From NCBI GenBank assembly GCA_001972305.1, contig BDDD01002295.1, forward strand, positions 256,602-320,601: a stretch of DNA of 64,000 nt. Direction: 5' to 3'. The stretch comes from Cephalotus follicularis. Its lineage: Eukaryota > Streptophyta > Magnoliopsida > Oxalidales > Cephalotaceae. Of the stretch, positions 23,259-33,856 are shown one piece after another (positions within the stretch are counted from its first letter, which is position 1; each line of letters opens with the position of its first letter). The position numbers were made by a program, and so were the translations under genes. The notes under the pieces are model-generated. The model was not told the DNA's origin. It was given only the letters and a program-made list of their open reading frames with translations, and did not search any database.

Positions 23259-23472
23259 CAGTTGGCTACTTTCCATAACAGTCGACTGTGCCCCTAAGTT
23301 AGTCGGCGCTCTTTCTTAACAGTCAACTAATCTGGCACGAGTATCAACAGTTGGCTGCCTTTCTTCCACATTTAACTGTTCTGGGCAGGCAACACATGCA
23401 TAGTCGACTGTTCTTCTTAACAGTCGGCTGTATACTTTGAGCAGTCGACTGTTGTACCTCAATAGTCGGCTG
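23259..23472. repeat. CAGTCGACTG array, 10 sites, in the G3 right LTR
   Basis: Sites begin at 23259, 23279, 23300, 23320, 23348, 23369, 23401, 23421, 23442 and 23463. The steps are 20, 21, 20, 28, 21, 32, 20, 21 and 21 bp. There is one more site than in the left LTR: a 21-bp step between 23348 and 23369. Confidence 0.88.
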
Positions 23473-24291
23473 TTCTGCAAAAAACAGTAGCACTCAATTC
23501 ATTCTATTTTGTCCAACATTCAATTACAAAGCATTCTAACATATTCATACCATAGCATATCATGAATGATCACTTCACAGTCCAAAGACATAACTCAGTT
23601 CATGCATTTTATCCATTTTATCACATTATTAGTGGAAGCCAACCACGGTAATGCATGAAAACCAATCATTCTCAATCAAACTCAGTACACATATCATGTT
23701 AATAATCAACAATAAGCACTATATTTATTCCTTTAATTCACAGTCCATTAACCACCCGATTCATCAATAACATCACTATTTTTAAACTCAAATAGCGTGT
23801 ATAATTTCTTGACAATTTTCCCCTACCTTTGATTTCAAGTTAGAAATCTGTAAGTCCACCTCTTTATGTCTCTTTTCCAGTAACTTTGAGCTTCCCAGTA
23901 GCGCCAAGAACAACTTAGTATCTATAACCCGAGCTCCAAGTTTCAACAATAGAGGGTCTCCTTTTCTCTCACAATTTCTCACTAATCTTTCTCTGGTTTA
24001 TTTCTTTCTCAATGCCCGGACAGGGCGATGAAGAGAAGAGTGTTTTTATGCAGTGATTCTCTCCCCCACTCCCTCAACCCATTTGCATGGCACTAAATGC
24101 CATTTTGCCCCTTCAACAAATTGATGCACACACACATGTCACTCCCCTTCTTCCAACTCAGTCTTTGCAGGTTTAGGAGCTCTGGTGCATGCCCGCCATG
24201 TTTTATTTGGCATCTGATGGCTCCTGAAAGACACCATTTTTGTCAGTTGTTGCATGTGATCTCGTCACATGCAACAAAATAGAGAACAAAC

Positions 24292-24440
24292 CAGTCGGCT
24301 GTTCCTCCCAGACAGTCAGCTATTTTCTTGGCCGTGGTTGCCAGGTGGCTCGAGAGCCCGTAGTCGGCTGGTTCGTCCAACTAGTCGACTGTTCCTTTAA
24401 ACAATTCACCAGTCGGCTGGTCTATTGTACCAGTCGACTG
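24292..24440. repeat. Second CAGTCGACTG cluster in the G3 right LTR (6 sites)
   Basis: Sites begin at 24292, 24313, 24361, 24382, 24410 and 24431, with steps of 21, 48, 21, 28 and 21 bp. Compared with the left LTR (15096-15196) it has an extra 49-bp block made of one 21- and one 28-bp step. Confidence 0.88.
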
Positions 24441-24599
24441 CCCCAGTCCACCTTTCAACCATTATACTTCTAAGTACTTAATTTTATTTTGAAATCAACA
24501 TATTAGCCAAAAAACTCATCATTCTCATTAATTCAATAATAAGATTACATTTGAGATTCGAATATTACAGCATGCTAAAATCCTGAGTGTTACAGGAAT

Positions 24600-27169
24600 G
24601 CAGTGCTCCATCTTGTCAAGCACACACCACTTCACGTCAAGGCAGCATATGCACATAATGGAGCTGTTGTATCAGTGTTTGGTGCCAGAAGTGAGTAGTT
24701 GAGAGAAGCGTGTAAGTTTTCTACGCTTTTCTTCTTTCCTTCTAATGTTTCCTTTGGCGAAGATGAGTTTTTCTTGAAGATCTTGGACCTTGTGTTTGTA
24801 GAGGTGAGCTATTCCTGTCTTCGTCTTCTTTCCTCTGTTTGTTTGGAAATGTGCATGCCAAACCTCTCATTTACGGTTGAGTCAGAGATGATGATGGTGA
24901 TCGTGATGCTCCATAGTGGAATGTTGAGCGTTGTGGATGGTGAGGATGACTATCCGAGGAGACGATCATGCATTGAAGGTCACATGCATGTTTTCCTCTG
25001 TTTTTGTACAGACTGTGCTAAGTATGTGCTTGTTGTTCTTTGTTCTTGTAGCTGAGGAGCCGAGCGTTGATCCTGAGCTATAGGAGTTGTGCGGAGGTAT
25101 GGATAAGTGGTGAGTGGGACATTCCTTCTTATTTCCTGAAACAGTTGCGAGTCTTAAGCTTATTGTGTGTCCTCAGGTTTTATGTTATTTCCTTCCATGG
25201 TGTCTTTCTTGTGGGAGTCATTTCTTCCTTGTTTGACATATTCTTTTCAGTTGATATCGATTTCCGAGCTGGTGAGCTCGAGGTTCTGGGTGATATCTCC
25301 CCTTATTATATCCTATTTTTATATATATGTCATAACTCTTTTGATAACATGTGTTGTGGTTCTGGATTCTAGATACTGGGGACCGTGGTGACTGATTGGA
25401 TACCCCTCTATGGGATTCCCGACGAAGGATGGTTTGAGCGGTGATTCGCTGACCTACCTGTTGAAGTTCTCATACACGATTGCCGACAAGGGTGGTGCCT
25501 TGCTCCCTTCTAACAAAATGTTCCAAGTCGTAGGTTCACTTTCTTAGGGAAATTGATAAACCGATGTTCGTGATCTGCTAGTCTCCCAAGGGCTGGGTTC
25601 GACACAGATCAGTCGGCACCTCTGGTGGAAGGCCAAGACTTGTGGCTCTCTGCATCGATACATGGATGGTGGTGCCCTCCCTGCAAGCCTATGATCTTTA
25701 TCTCCAGTCAGGGACTTTGAGGTATTGCTGCCATGAAACTCGACGCCAGCAGATGTATGGATTTTGCCGAGGTGGGTTTTGGTAATGTGGCAGGTACCAG
25801 TATTCCTCTGATCAATTGATCCCTGGAGTTTTTGATCCTTTTGTTGGGTCATCGGGAAATTGGGTTTGGACACTTTGGTTAATCTTATCTCTCATACTAT
25901 TGTTTTATAGCATTGTGATATATGCATCTTTGCTATCTTTATATATTCCAAGTTGTCTTTTGATTTTTGTTGAGGTCCTCAGATGGTTAGCGGAGGTGAG
26001 CTTGTTGGCCAATCGGGCATAACCTCTTGCTCAGCTCCCAGTATCGTCAGGAGTTATGGAATCCTTTCTTCCCCTCTCACTAGCATTTGGACTAATCCCC
26101 TCCCAGGTTGTTGTTTTGCAGTTAAGGAAGCAGGAGAAGTCTTCCCCATGTCGGACCACATTAAGGGCTTGTTGCGAGGTAGACCGAGGAGTTTGCTCTT
26201 CCACTGGCCTTCTCGGCTAGTTCCCTTCATACATTTGGCACATACTTTTGGGTTATGTTTTTGGGTTGTTTTGTATCTTTTGTAACAAAGACTGTACATG
26301 AACCTTTGGGAGAATATTGATGTATGATTCCTCTTTATATCAGATGGCGAATTGTTTATCATCCTCCTCGGGAATCGTATTCTTGTTGATGCTTGATGTT
26401 TAGGTTCCTTAGACCTTTGTGTTGAGCTCTCGATGTGAGGTGTGGATGTATGGTGATAGTGGTTGGGCTTTGGTTGACCTTAGGTTTGACCTTGGTACAC
26501 GGTAGGCTTCCCCGGCTTGAAGTCAGACCATCTCGGTTGCTGCCCGAGCACGCTTTCTTGGACCTAGGGATATAGAAGCCAGACCGGTAGGTTAATTGCA
26601 CTCCTCGGATGTGAGGGATGCTTGGGAACCTGGTTATGGTGAGTCCCCTAGACTTTGGTGTGTCCCCGGGTATTTGGTGTGTCCTGGAACTTGAGCGAGT
26701 CCTCAGACTTTGATGTGTTCCCAGTTTCTTTGGTGTTTCCTCGGACACTTTGGTGTCCACGGGCATGTTGGTTCCTTGGGTATCCATGAATGTTCGGTTC
26801 CCGTTAGGGCCCAAGTGCTTAGGCGGTTGTTGCCGAGGTGAAGAGTTGTAGTGCTTGGCTCCTTGGGCTTTTAGTAGACCTTGGTGTTTGGTGTGCACAT
26901 GTCGAGCGCATGTGAGTTCCTCTGGCTTAAGTGAAATAGGGCGTTTTGGGTTCCCAGTAGTTTCTTTTGAGTCCTCAGCCCTTTTCCTTGGGCACTGCAT
27001 TGTATCGCGTGTTCCCAACCTTGGCGTTCTGGTCGGGCTTTTCTATTTTAGACACCTGGAACGTTTGCTCGGTGTTTTCGTTGGGATGTTTTGGTTTGGA
27101 GGGTTGTTGAAGGTGTGCCATCCTGGACAGAGCTCGTGCCCCCGGGAGTTTTTGGAACGGGTCCTGTTA
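24600..27169 (+). mobile_element. G2: right fragment of the solo LTR
   Basis: This continues 12728-12930 across the G3 insertion and gives a solo LTR of about 2.77 kb. It is T/G-rich, with no domain I recognise in any frame; the frames up to 219 codons on either strand have low complexity and are read as chance. The end GGTCCTGTTA lacks the usual final CA (other LTRs here end TGTTACA). The ACGTT copy follows at 27170. A TTTGGTGT-motif array is at 26653-26785. Confidence 0.75.
26653..26785 (+). repeat. TTTGGTGTGTCC-like motif array in G2
   Basis: CTTTGGTGTGTCC-like copies begin near 26653, 26672, 26708, 26728, 26748 and 26768. Most steps are 19-20 bp, with one of 36 bp. The spacers share little. 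Related CTTGG/GGTGTT phrases continue to about 27080. The layout matches the other LTR arrays but the motif is different. Confidence 0.6.
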
Positions 27170-27365
27170 ACGTTTTAATGTGTGTTAAATCAGTTATGTG
27201 CCATGAAGATAGAATTTGATGATGATGTACAAGCATTGTTCCTATTATGGTCTCTACCTAATAGTTGAGAGACCTTAGTTATTACCGTTAGTAACTCAGC
27301 TCCAAATGGGAGAGTTTTCATGAATATAGTCATGGAAAGTATACTTGTTGATGGTGAGAATCACC
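27170..27365 (+). pseudogene. C3 gag, continuation after G2
   Basis: After the ACGTT repeat the frame reads through a stop (CAA to TAA) into LNQLCAMKIEFDDDVQALFL, then LWSLPNS, a stop, and ETLVITVSNSAPNG, ending in LVDGEN. This is the C-terminal half of a UBN2-type copia Gag and continues 12347-12727. Similarity ends near 27365, where unassigned sequence begins. C3 pol is not seen. Confidence 0.85.
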
Positions 27366-27727
27366 AACATTGAATTTTTTATTCCTCTTCTCTATGGTTG
27401 AACTGAAAAGGGTTGCTGAGTGGTCTTCAACAGCTGGGACGGGCTTGGAACCAAAGAGCAATAGTGAGAAGGTAGCACGAAGTGGTCTCCAGGACTACCC
27501 TTTGATGATCAAGCCAGAGGTAGTCATTATATGTGTGTTTTTGGGTATTTTTGGTGTGTTGACCGCGGTGTTTATGCGTGTGCCAAGATGATTGGGTCAG
27601 TTGTAAAGAGAGAAAGTTGCTCACCTTTTTAAAAGCGGTGGTTGGGGGTATTTATAGGGGCAATGATAACGCCTAAAATTTGATATTACCCCTGCCAATT
27701 GTCCCTGAGTAAGGACCCTTTAGAAAC
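27366..27727 (-). other. Unassigned segment with a minus-strand TATA box (possible LTR promoter)
   Basis: No coding similarity is seen. On the minus strand GCCCCTATAAATACCCCC (27661-27644) is a good TATA box, followed by a purine/pyrimidine leader toward 27600. The segment interrupts C3 gag on its left and is cut by LINE N1 on its right; 33800-33856 may be its continuation. It may be part of another LTR, but I could not find its ends. Confidence 0.45.
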
Positions 27728-28178
27728 TTTTTTTTTTTGGAACTGATTTGGTGTTATAAAGTAGAAAACTATGACAGTTACAAAAAGATGCAGCTACTTG
27801 TTTACAAAAAAAATACAAGCATGCTCATATCTCATCATATACCCTACTGGTATTTCCCAAAACATGCACTGACAGTGAGCAAACATAGCCAAAAGCAAGC
27901 TAGGAAAACAATAGAGCATCGACAATGTGCCCAGGAGCTTCTTGAGAACCAGCCGCAAAGACCATACCTCCATGACATCTCATGCCAACCTCAGCTCCGC
28001 TCCGTACCATACAACCGGGATCTATTGTGCCTCCTCCAGAAAAAAAAACCCCAGCTAATACAAATGCTATGGTGCCTCTCCCTTCTCGGTATTTTCCCAC
28101 CCGTGAGCAAATTCCAAGCCACATCTTGCCTTATCTTCTGGATGATATCTAAAGTGGGGAGGAACTGATTCTTGAAGC

Positions 28179-31100
28179 TTATGCGATTTCTTTCCAGCTA
28201 TATGTGATACACCGAAGTGGAAAACGCAAGCTTCCCATCGTGGTTGGGAACGTGTTCCCCATGGAATGGTCTATTATCCAATGTACTTCTTCTATCCATA
28301 GGAGGATTGGCCTGGATATGTTACACATAGCAAGAACTTCCATCCATATGTTTTTTGTATAAGGGCATTGGAAGAAAAGATGTTCTAATGATTCCACCTC
28401 TCCACAATGGAAAACACAATCAGACATCTGCACCACTCCAACCGCAAGTAGTTTATCCTTAGTCCTGTGAGCTCCTCTAATCGCAAGACAAAGGCAAAAG
28501 GCATGTTTCGGTATCCGAGAAGGGAACCACACCAAGTTATGCTAAAAGACCTCACTGGAACGAGTCTGAATTCCAAGCCATGCCTTGTTGGTAGAGAAGG
28601 AATCCCGCGGTTTCCCAAAAAATACAATCTGGGGAGAGACAGATAGGGATGTCTTGTACTCTCTGTTGAATCTCAATAAGATCCCCAGAATTCGGTGGCC
28701 AACACCACTTACCCTTACAAATCACCTCCTTGACTAAAGCTAACCTTCCCTGACTTGCATCATAGATGACCCTATGTCCATATAGAGCATGAATCGTCTC
28801 GCCATGAATCCACAGATCAAACCATAAGGAGAACTTATCTCCACTTCCACATCTATATACAAGGTGCTCCTTTGCCAACGGTCTGAGCAAAAGGATCTGC
28901 CTCCAACACCAGGAATGTCCGCCGTGTGAAGGGATGGACCATAAATTGGACTACTTTACAAGGTAAGCATGACACCATCTAGCCCAAAGAGACTGATCTA
29001 TCAGGACATTCAATACCTGTTTTAGAAGCAAAGCCTTATTCCAAGTCTTCAAGTCCTTGATCCCAAGACACCCTTCCTTCAATGGCACCTTTCCCTAGCT
29101 ATGACTACCCCAAAGGAAATTTTTGAGGACATGTTCACAATCCTTGACAATCAAAATTGGTAGGAGGAACATACTGCACCAGTAAACTTGCATACTTGCC
29201 AAAGTAGCTTTGATAAGTTGAAGGCGTCCTGCAAACGAAAGGGCTTTACTTACCCAGCTATTCGCTCTAGCCATGAGGTGTTAAAGTAAAGGAGCACAAT
29301 CTAATCTATAGAGTCTATTTGTTACTAGAGGAAGCCCCAAATAAGTCACTGGCAAGGAACCTTCACTAAACTGCACCCTTTGGAGAATGTCTCTCTTAGT
29401 TCTTATATATGTATTGCAAAAAAATATAACACTCTTATGAGTGCTCACAGTGAGTCCCAATACATCTTTGAACTTTTCCAATCCCTCCATAAGGAAGCTA
29501 ATAGATTCTGGCTTGGCTGCTGAGAAAAGAAGAAGATCATCAGCATAACAAAGGTGAGTCATGCCTAACACCTGACATTTCATGTGAAACTTGAATGACC
29601 CTATTTGTTGACCCTATTTGTTTATTCGGGCGGAGAAGATGAGAAAGGTAATCCATACCTATAGCAAAAAGGTATGGAGATAACTAATCTCCCTACCTCA
29701 AGCCTCTTTTTCCAGAGAAAAAACCATGTAGCCCTCCATTAATCGCCAGAGAGGTCAGGTTAGTAATGCACTGCCGAATCCAAGACACAAAATTCCCCGG
29801 GCAACCAACCTTGCTCAACATTGCTAGAAAAAACTCCCAACTCATGGTATCATAGGCTTTGTGTATATCCACCTCAATAGCACATCTAGAAACACCTCTA
29901 TTGGAATGGTAGCCCTTTTGAATTTCTTGGGTCAAAAGGACGTTATCCTTAATGTTTCTTCCCTTGATAAAGGCTGATTGTAATGTCTTGGAGAACATGT
30001 TTCAAACCATTGGCAAGAATCTTTGCAATGGTCCTGTAGAGGTAGTTGCAACAAGAAATCGGCCTAAAAACCCCCCATCCAATCCGGGTACTTAACTTTA
30101 GGAATAAGCACTATAATGGTAGCATTAAGGTAGTGCGGAAAATATCTATTAGCGAAGAAATCGATGTTGGCAAAAATGCAATCATCCCCAACAATACTCC
30201 AGGCTTTCCTATAAAAGCATCCATTATATCCATCTGGCCTTGGTGCTTTATTGGGATTTTGAGACAAAAATGCTTCCTTAACCTCCTTTCTAGAAATAGG
30301 ACATCCTAGGGACCTCCTTTGCTCACCTATGATCCGCTTGCCATAACTATCCAGGTTGTATACACTAGATACACGGTCCCAAGGGGAGTCCATGATCCTG
30401 TGGAAGTGATCTACCCCCACTTGTGCAATATCCGCCTCCAACTCCACCCAAGCCCCAACTTCATTTCTGATACTCACAATGTGATTCTTTGACTATCGAA
30501 TTTTAACCATCCTGTGAAAGTAGGCTGAGTTGGAATCACCTTCCTTCAACCATTGGATTCTCGATTTTTGTTTGAAGAAAGCTTCCTCCAATCTAGCTAC
30601 CCTCCCAACCTCCCGCCTTAACTGCCTTTCTCTCTCAACCATAGATAGGTCCACAGCCCCATTCATCATCTCTTGCTGAACCGAGTGTAAGTTGAGTCTG
30701 AGCTCCTTAGCTCTTGAATCCGGTCTGGTGCAAGACTTCCTAAGAAGGCCTTTGAGACTTTTAAGCTTGTTATGAATCACAATTAGAGGGGAACCTGAGT
30801 ATGTCTTATCCCATTCTTGTTTGACAGTCTGAATGAAGTTATCACTTTCTGCTCAGAAGTTAAGAAACTTAAAGGGCCTACCTCTATAGGGCTGCATTTG
30901 TCTCAACTGGATAAAGACCAGAGAGTGATCCGAAATCTCAAGAGGGTGGTACTGCGCATATGTGTCTCCCATCATCTTGAACCAATTCCAGTTTCCCAAA
31001 GCTCTATCAAGATTTTTTGAGATAGCTCCGGTGCCCACTCTCATATTATTCCAAGTGAAATGGAATCCAGTACCTCTCAGGTCCTAGCATTGTTAAATTC

Positions 31101-31600
31101 TTGCATTGGTTTTGTCACTCTATAGCTAGAGCTATGCTCAGCCCCATATCTAGTAACATTAAAATCCCCCAAAACCACCCATGGTTCATCTTTAAACCGA
31201 TTTGCACAGTGAACCAAGTCATTCCAAAGTGGTAATCTAGAATTTCTGTCACACATACCATAAACAAAAGAGACACAGATGCACCTATTGTTAGTAAGAA
31301 GAACTTGCCAATGAATGGCCTATTCGTTAACATAAGTGGGTACAAAATTAATGAGGGAAGAGTCCCACATCTACAATTCTTCCCAACATGGAAACACTAT
31401 GATTAGAAAAATAGTTCCAATTCTTATTAATATTTCTAGATACTTTGTCTAGGTTACGCAATCTAACCCTTGACTCCAAAATGCCAAGAAAGGAAATGTT
31501 ATTGGAGCTAATGAAATGTCTGGCCTCACCCTATTTTGAGAGGTCATTCGAGCCCCTCACATTCCAAGCAGTTGCTCTAGTAATTTGGATGATGGAACTG
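28179..31600 (-). pseudogene. N1 ORF2: AP endonuclease, reverse transcriptase, zinc-binding domain
   Basis: Reading on the minus strand, the endonuclease begins ATAWNVRGSND near 31590 and has [14 protein letters not shown] near 31170 and [20 protein letters not shown], then EISDHSLVF, at 31000-30900. RT blocks follow: NPNKAPRPDGYNGCFY (30280-30230), AIEVDIHKAYDTMSWEFF (29880-29825) and the catalytic LCYADDLLLFS (29555-29520). The C-terminal zinc-binding domain typical of plant LINEs (zf-RVT) is at 28535-28179, with the C...HLFFQCPY Cys/His pattern. Catalytic residues are partly kept, but frames break repeatedly. It once nicked target DNA and primed cDNA there. Confidence 0.88.
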
Positions 31601-31836
31601 AATGTAGCCCCTGCCCCTCCTGGCCCTTCTTCTTTTTTCTTCTTGTGGTTACTTGAACTCCCAAACAACAACACCTTAGGAGTGTCTCCTGTCCTTCTGA
31701 CACAACATCCAACCTCACCAACCTCCCTAGCCATACCTCCAACTTCATTCGGGGAGGCTGTGGATAGATCCATGGCAGATGGTGCTGTCTTCACAGGCGT
31801 TTTAGGGGCCTGCTTAGCTACTTCCTCTCCACCTCC

Positions 31837-33300
31837 TTACGCTTCCTCCACTGGAGGAAAATTTAACTGGGCAGGAACATGAACATGCTCAGTAGGGTTA
31901 CCTTTTGTTTTAACAGTAATCCAGACCTCAACATCATCTAGCTTCCTCTGTGCTATCACCATTGGTTTAGGAAAACATTCTCTCCGAGCCACTCTAGGGA
32001 AAGTCTTATTAGAGTAATAAATAACCTTACATAAGGTACACAAGGCCGGCCTCCATGGGTACTCAACCCCTATGGTAGTTTTGTTACCATCTTCTAGCTC
32101 TAAAATTATGTTATCTAGAAAGGTACTAGATGTTTCCATATCAGCACAAACCTGGGCAAAAGACATAGCATGCCTATTTGTGGTGCTCACGTCCATATGG
32201 AGAGGCTTCCCAAGAACACTTGCAATATAACTCAACCCTAATTTAGTACAATATTGAACAGGAACTTTGGACAACTTCACCCATACCGGTATCGATTTAC
32301 AATCCTCCAAAGTACGAGACATTCCTTCGCTCCATTTCCTAAGAGCCAAATAATATCCCCAAATATCCCAATGCCATTGTCCATAACCCAATATGTAGCC
32401 TGCCCATTATCAAACTTCACCATGAACAATCTGTTACCCATGACATGAAAGGAAAAGTGTCCCACCTGCCCCCACTTCCTTTCAAGGACATCTTTGACGT
32501 TCTTTCCTGATAGTCTCTTTCCAATAAGGAAAGCAACAAGAGAGTGCTCCCACTCCTATGCTCCCTTACCTGCCACTTCTAGAGGAGGCTTTGCACGCGG
32601 GACCCCATCCACAAGAAGGGGTTCAAAGAACTCCAAGGTTGAATCTAGATTGTTGGAGGGGAAGAAGAGATCTTTCCAAGACTGAGCAGGTTTTGAAGGA
32701 GTTATTTTTGAAGAAGATCCAGTAAGAGACGAAGAAGGAAGCACGGGTGATGGGATGTGCGCCTCACTTTTTGAAGGGACCTGTGCAATGACTTGTTTTC
32801 CTTTTGGATTTTTCAAACTGGTATCCGGTACAAAGGAGTTGTTTTCACGAGTTCCCATGACCTCAGGTGCTAAGATATCTTTTCCAGCCTGAATAGTGTA
32901 CTTCTCTGTAGGACTGCACGTGCTAGGGTTACAAGGACCCTTAGGTAAAGGCTCCAGGATAGCCAGGTCTCCTAACTCCCTGTTCTTACTTGAAACTTCC
33001 TCCAATTCTTTAACCACCGTACTTTCACGGGCAACAAAAGTTTCTGTCCATGAAGTACTTTTTCCCTCACTATCTCCTGACATATGTGACGCATTCAACT
33101 GTGCTTCTTGTGTTTCTAGAACCATGGACATTTGTGACAACTCCGTACATAGTTCACCCTTAGCTTGGAGAGATATGATAGAGTTTCTCTTACAAGCATG
33201 ATGAGCAAGATCGCTTGGGTTAGAAACTCCATCCTCATGAGATATACCAATAACGTGGACAACCCCTCTAGGCGCCACAAGATGATCCACATAAGAGGAT
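31837..33300 (-). pseudogene. N1 ORF1: DUF4283-type RNA-binding protein with zinc-knuckle region
   Basis: The N-terminal part (33290-32556) is a Ser/Pro/Lys-rich stretch of 240 codons without a recognised fold. The following part (32465-31837) contains [20 protein letters not shown], a frameshift near 32390, then [46 protein letters not shown] and YPWRPALCTLCKV. This is the DUF4283 pattern and the start of the CCHC region found in ORF1 of plant L1 elements. The product would bind LINE RNA. It is directly upstream of ORF2. Confidence 0.8.
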
Positions 33301-33674
33301 CCATCCGGGAGATGACGAGTGCTCCATGAATCTCAAACATGTTTCATGGAGAGAAGAATGAAAACCAGGAGAGAACGCTTAGGGGACTGGGAAGGGGAGA
33401 GAAGAGAGAGGAGACGCTAGAGTTTCTAGTTCAAAAGAAGAGGCGGGAAAGGAAAAGAGAAGGCTAGGGTTATGGCAAGGTTAGAGAGAAGGAATAGCTT
33501 CCTTCTTTAACCCATCGGTCATGTAATTCTAATATATATATATGTATATATAAATCCATGGGGATCACTTTCAGAGATGAACCATAAGGGTCATCAATTG
33601 TGATTGAACGTATGGGACACTGCCGTATAAGAGACTAATGTTCTTAGAGAAAAGACTTATGAGATCCCTCTAAC
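33301..33674 (-). promoter_or_regulatory. N1 5' leader with AT-rich TATA-like stretch
   Basis: On the minus strand, 33556-33530 is an (AT)n-rich TATA-like block. It is followed by a pyrimidine-rich leader (CCCTAGCCTTCTC and similar, 33480-33400) before the first ORF1 codons. This layout suits an internal LINE promoter but is inferred only from composition. Confidence 0.4.
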
Positions 33675-33780
33675 GAGATGAACCATAAGGGTCACTGACT
33701 GAGATGAACCGTATAAGGGTCATCGACCGAGATGAACCATAAGGGACACCGACCGAGATGAACCATAAGGTTCACCGATC
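33675..33780. repeat. Tandem repeat of 26-28 bp at the 5' end of N1 (4 units)
   Basis: Units start at 33675, 33701, 33729 and 33755, each beginning GAGATGAACC, then ATAAGGGTCACCGACC or a near variant. A single outlying copy lies at about 33574. In LINE sense this is a tandem array at the very 5' end, upstream of the presumed promoter. Confidence 0.8.
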
Positions 33781-33799
33781 GAGATGACCCTTTTGTAAC

Positions 33800-33856
33800 T
33801 TCACTTGGCCTTAAATGCATGGAGGTCACATCAGACACTCCTCCCCAAAATCCAGC
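33800..33856. other. Short unassigned segment between N1 and C4
   Basis: Fifty-seven bases without features lie after the probable LINE TSD. They may continue 27366-27727 in the pre-insertion sequence. Confidence 0.4.

Larger units (their letters stand above)
12931..24594 (-). mobile_element. G3: complete Ty3/gypsy chromovirus (Tekay/Del-like), degenerate
   Basis: Two similar LTRs, 12931-15350 and 22114-24594, bound an internal region. GGAAT flanks the whole unit at 12926-12930 and 24595-24599, a perfect 5-bp TSD. On the minus strand the order is LTR, PBS, gag with zinc knuckles, protease, RT, RNase H, integrase, chromodomain, PPT, LTR. A solo LTR (G4, 18154-20227) lies in the protease-RT linker. 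Stops and frameshifts are spread through pol. By eye the LTRs differ by several per cent plus indels, so it is not recent. Confidence 0.93.
22114..24594 (-). mobile_element. G3 right (5') LTR, about 2.48 kb
   Basis: On the plus strand it starts TGTCACACCCCATT and ends TGAGTGTTACA. It aligns along its length with 12931-15350 but is about 60 bp longer, mostly because of extra motif-array steps (see 23259-23472 and 24292-24440). The TATA-like box is at 24041-24051. Confidence 0.9.
27728..33785 (-). mobile_element. N1: L1-type LINE, nearly full length, degenerate
   Basis: On the minus strand it runs from a 5' region with tandem units (33780-33675), through ORF1 (about 33300-31837) and ORF2 with endonuclease, RT and zinc-binding domain (about 31600-28179), to a poly(A) tail, seen as T11 on the plus strand at 27728-27738. 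A probable TSD is GACCCTTTAGAAAC (27714-27727) against GACCCTTTTGTAAC (33786-33799), 12 of 14 matching. That would set the 5' end at about 33785. Many stops and frameshifts show it is inactive. Confidence 0.85.

Noticed and set aside
24699..25391. Several plus-strand frames of 70-120 codons that look hydrophobic
   Set aside because: They are Cys/Phe/Leu-rich because the LTR is T/G-rich. They overlap in different frames with no start context or similarity.
26359..27018. 219-codon minus-strand frame
   Set aside because: It lies inside solo LTR G2, is Ser/Thr/Pro/Lys-rich, has no domain, and open frames occur on the opposite strand too. It is read as a composition effect.
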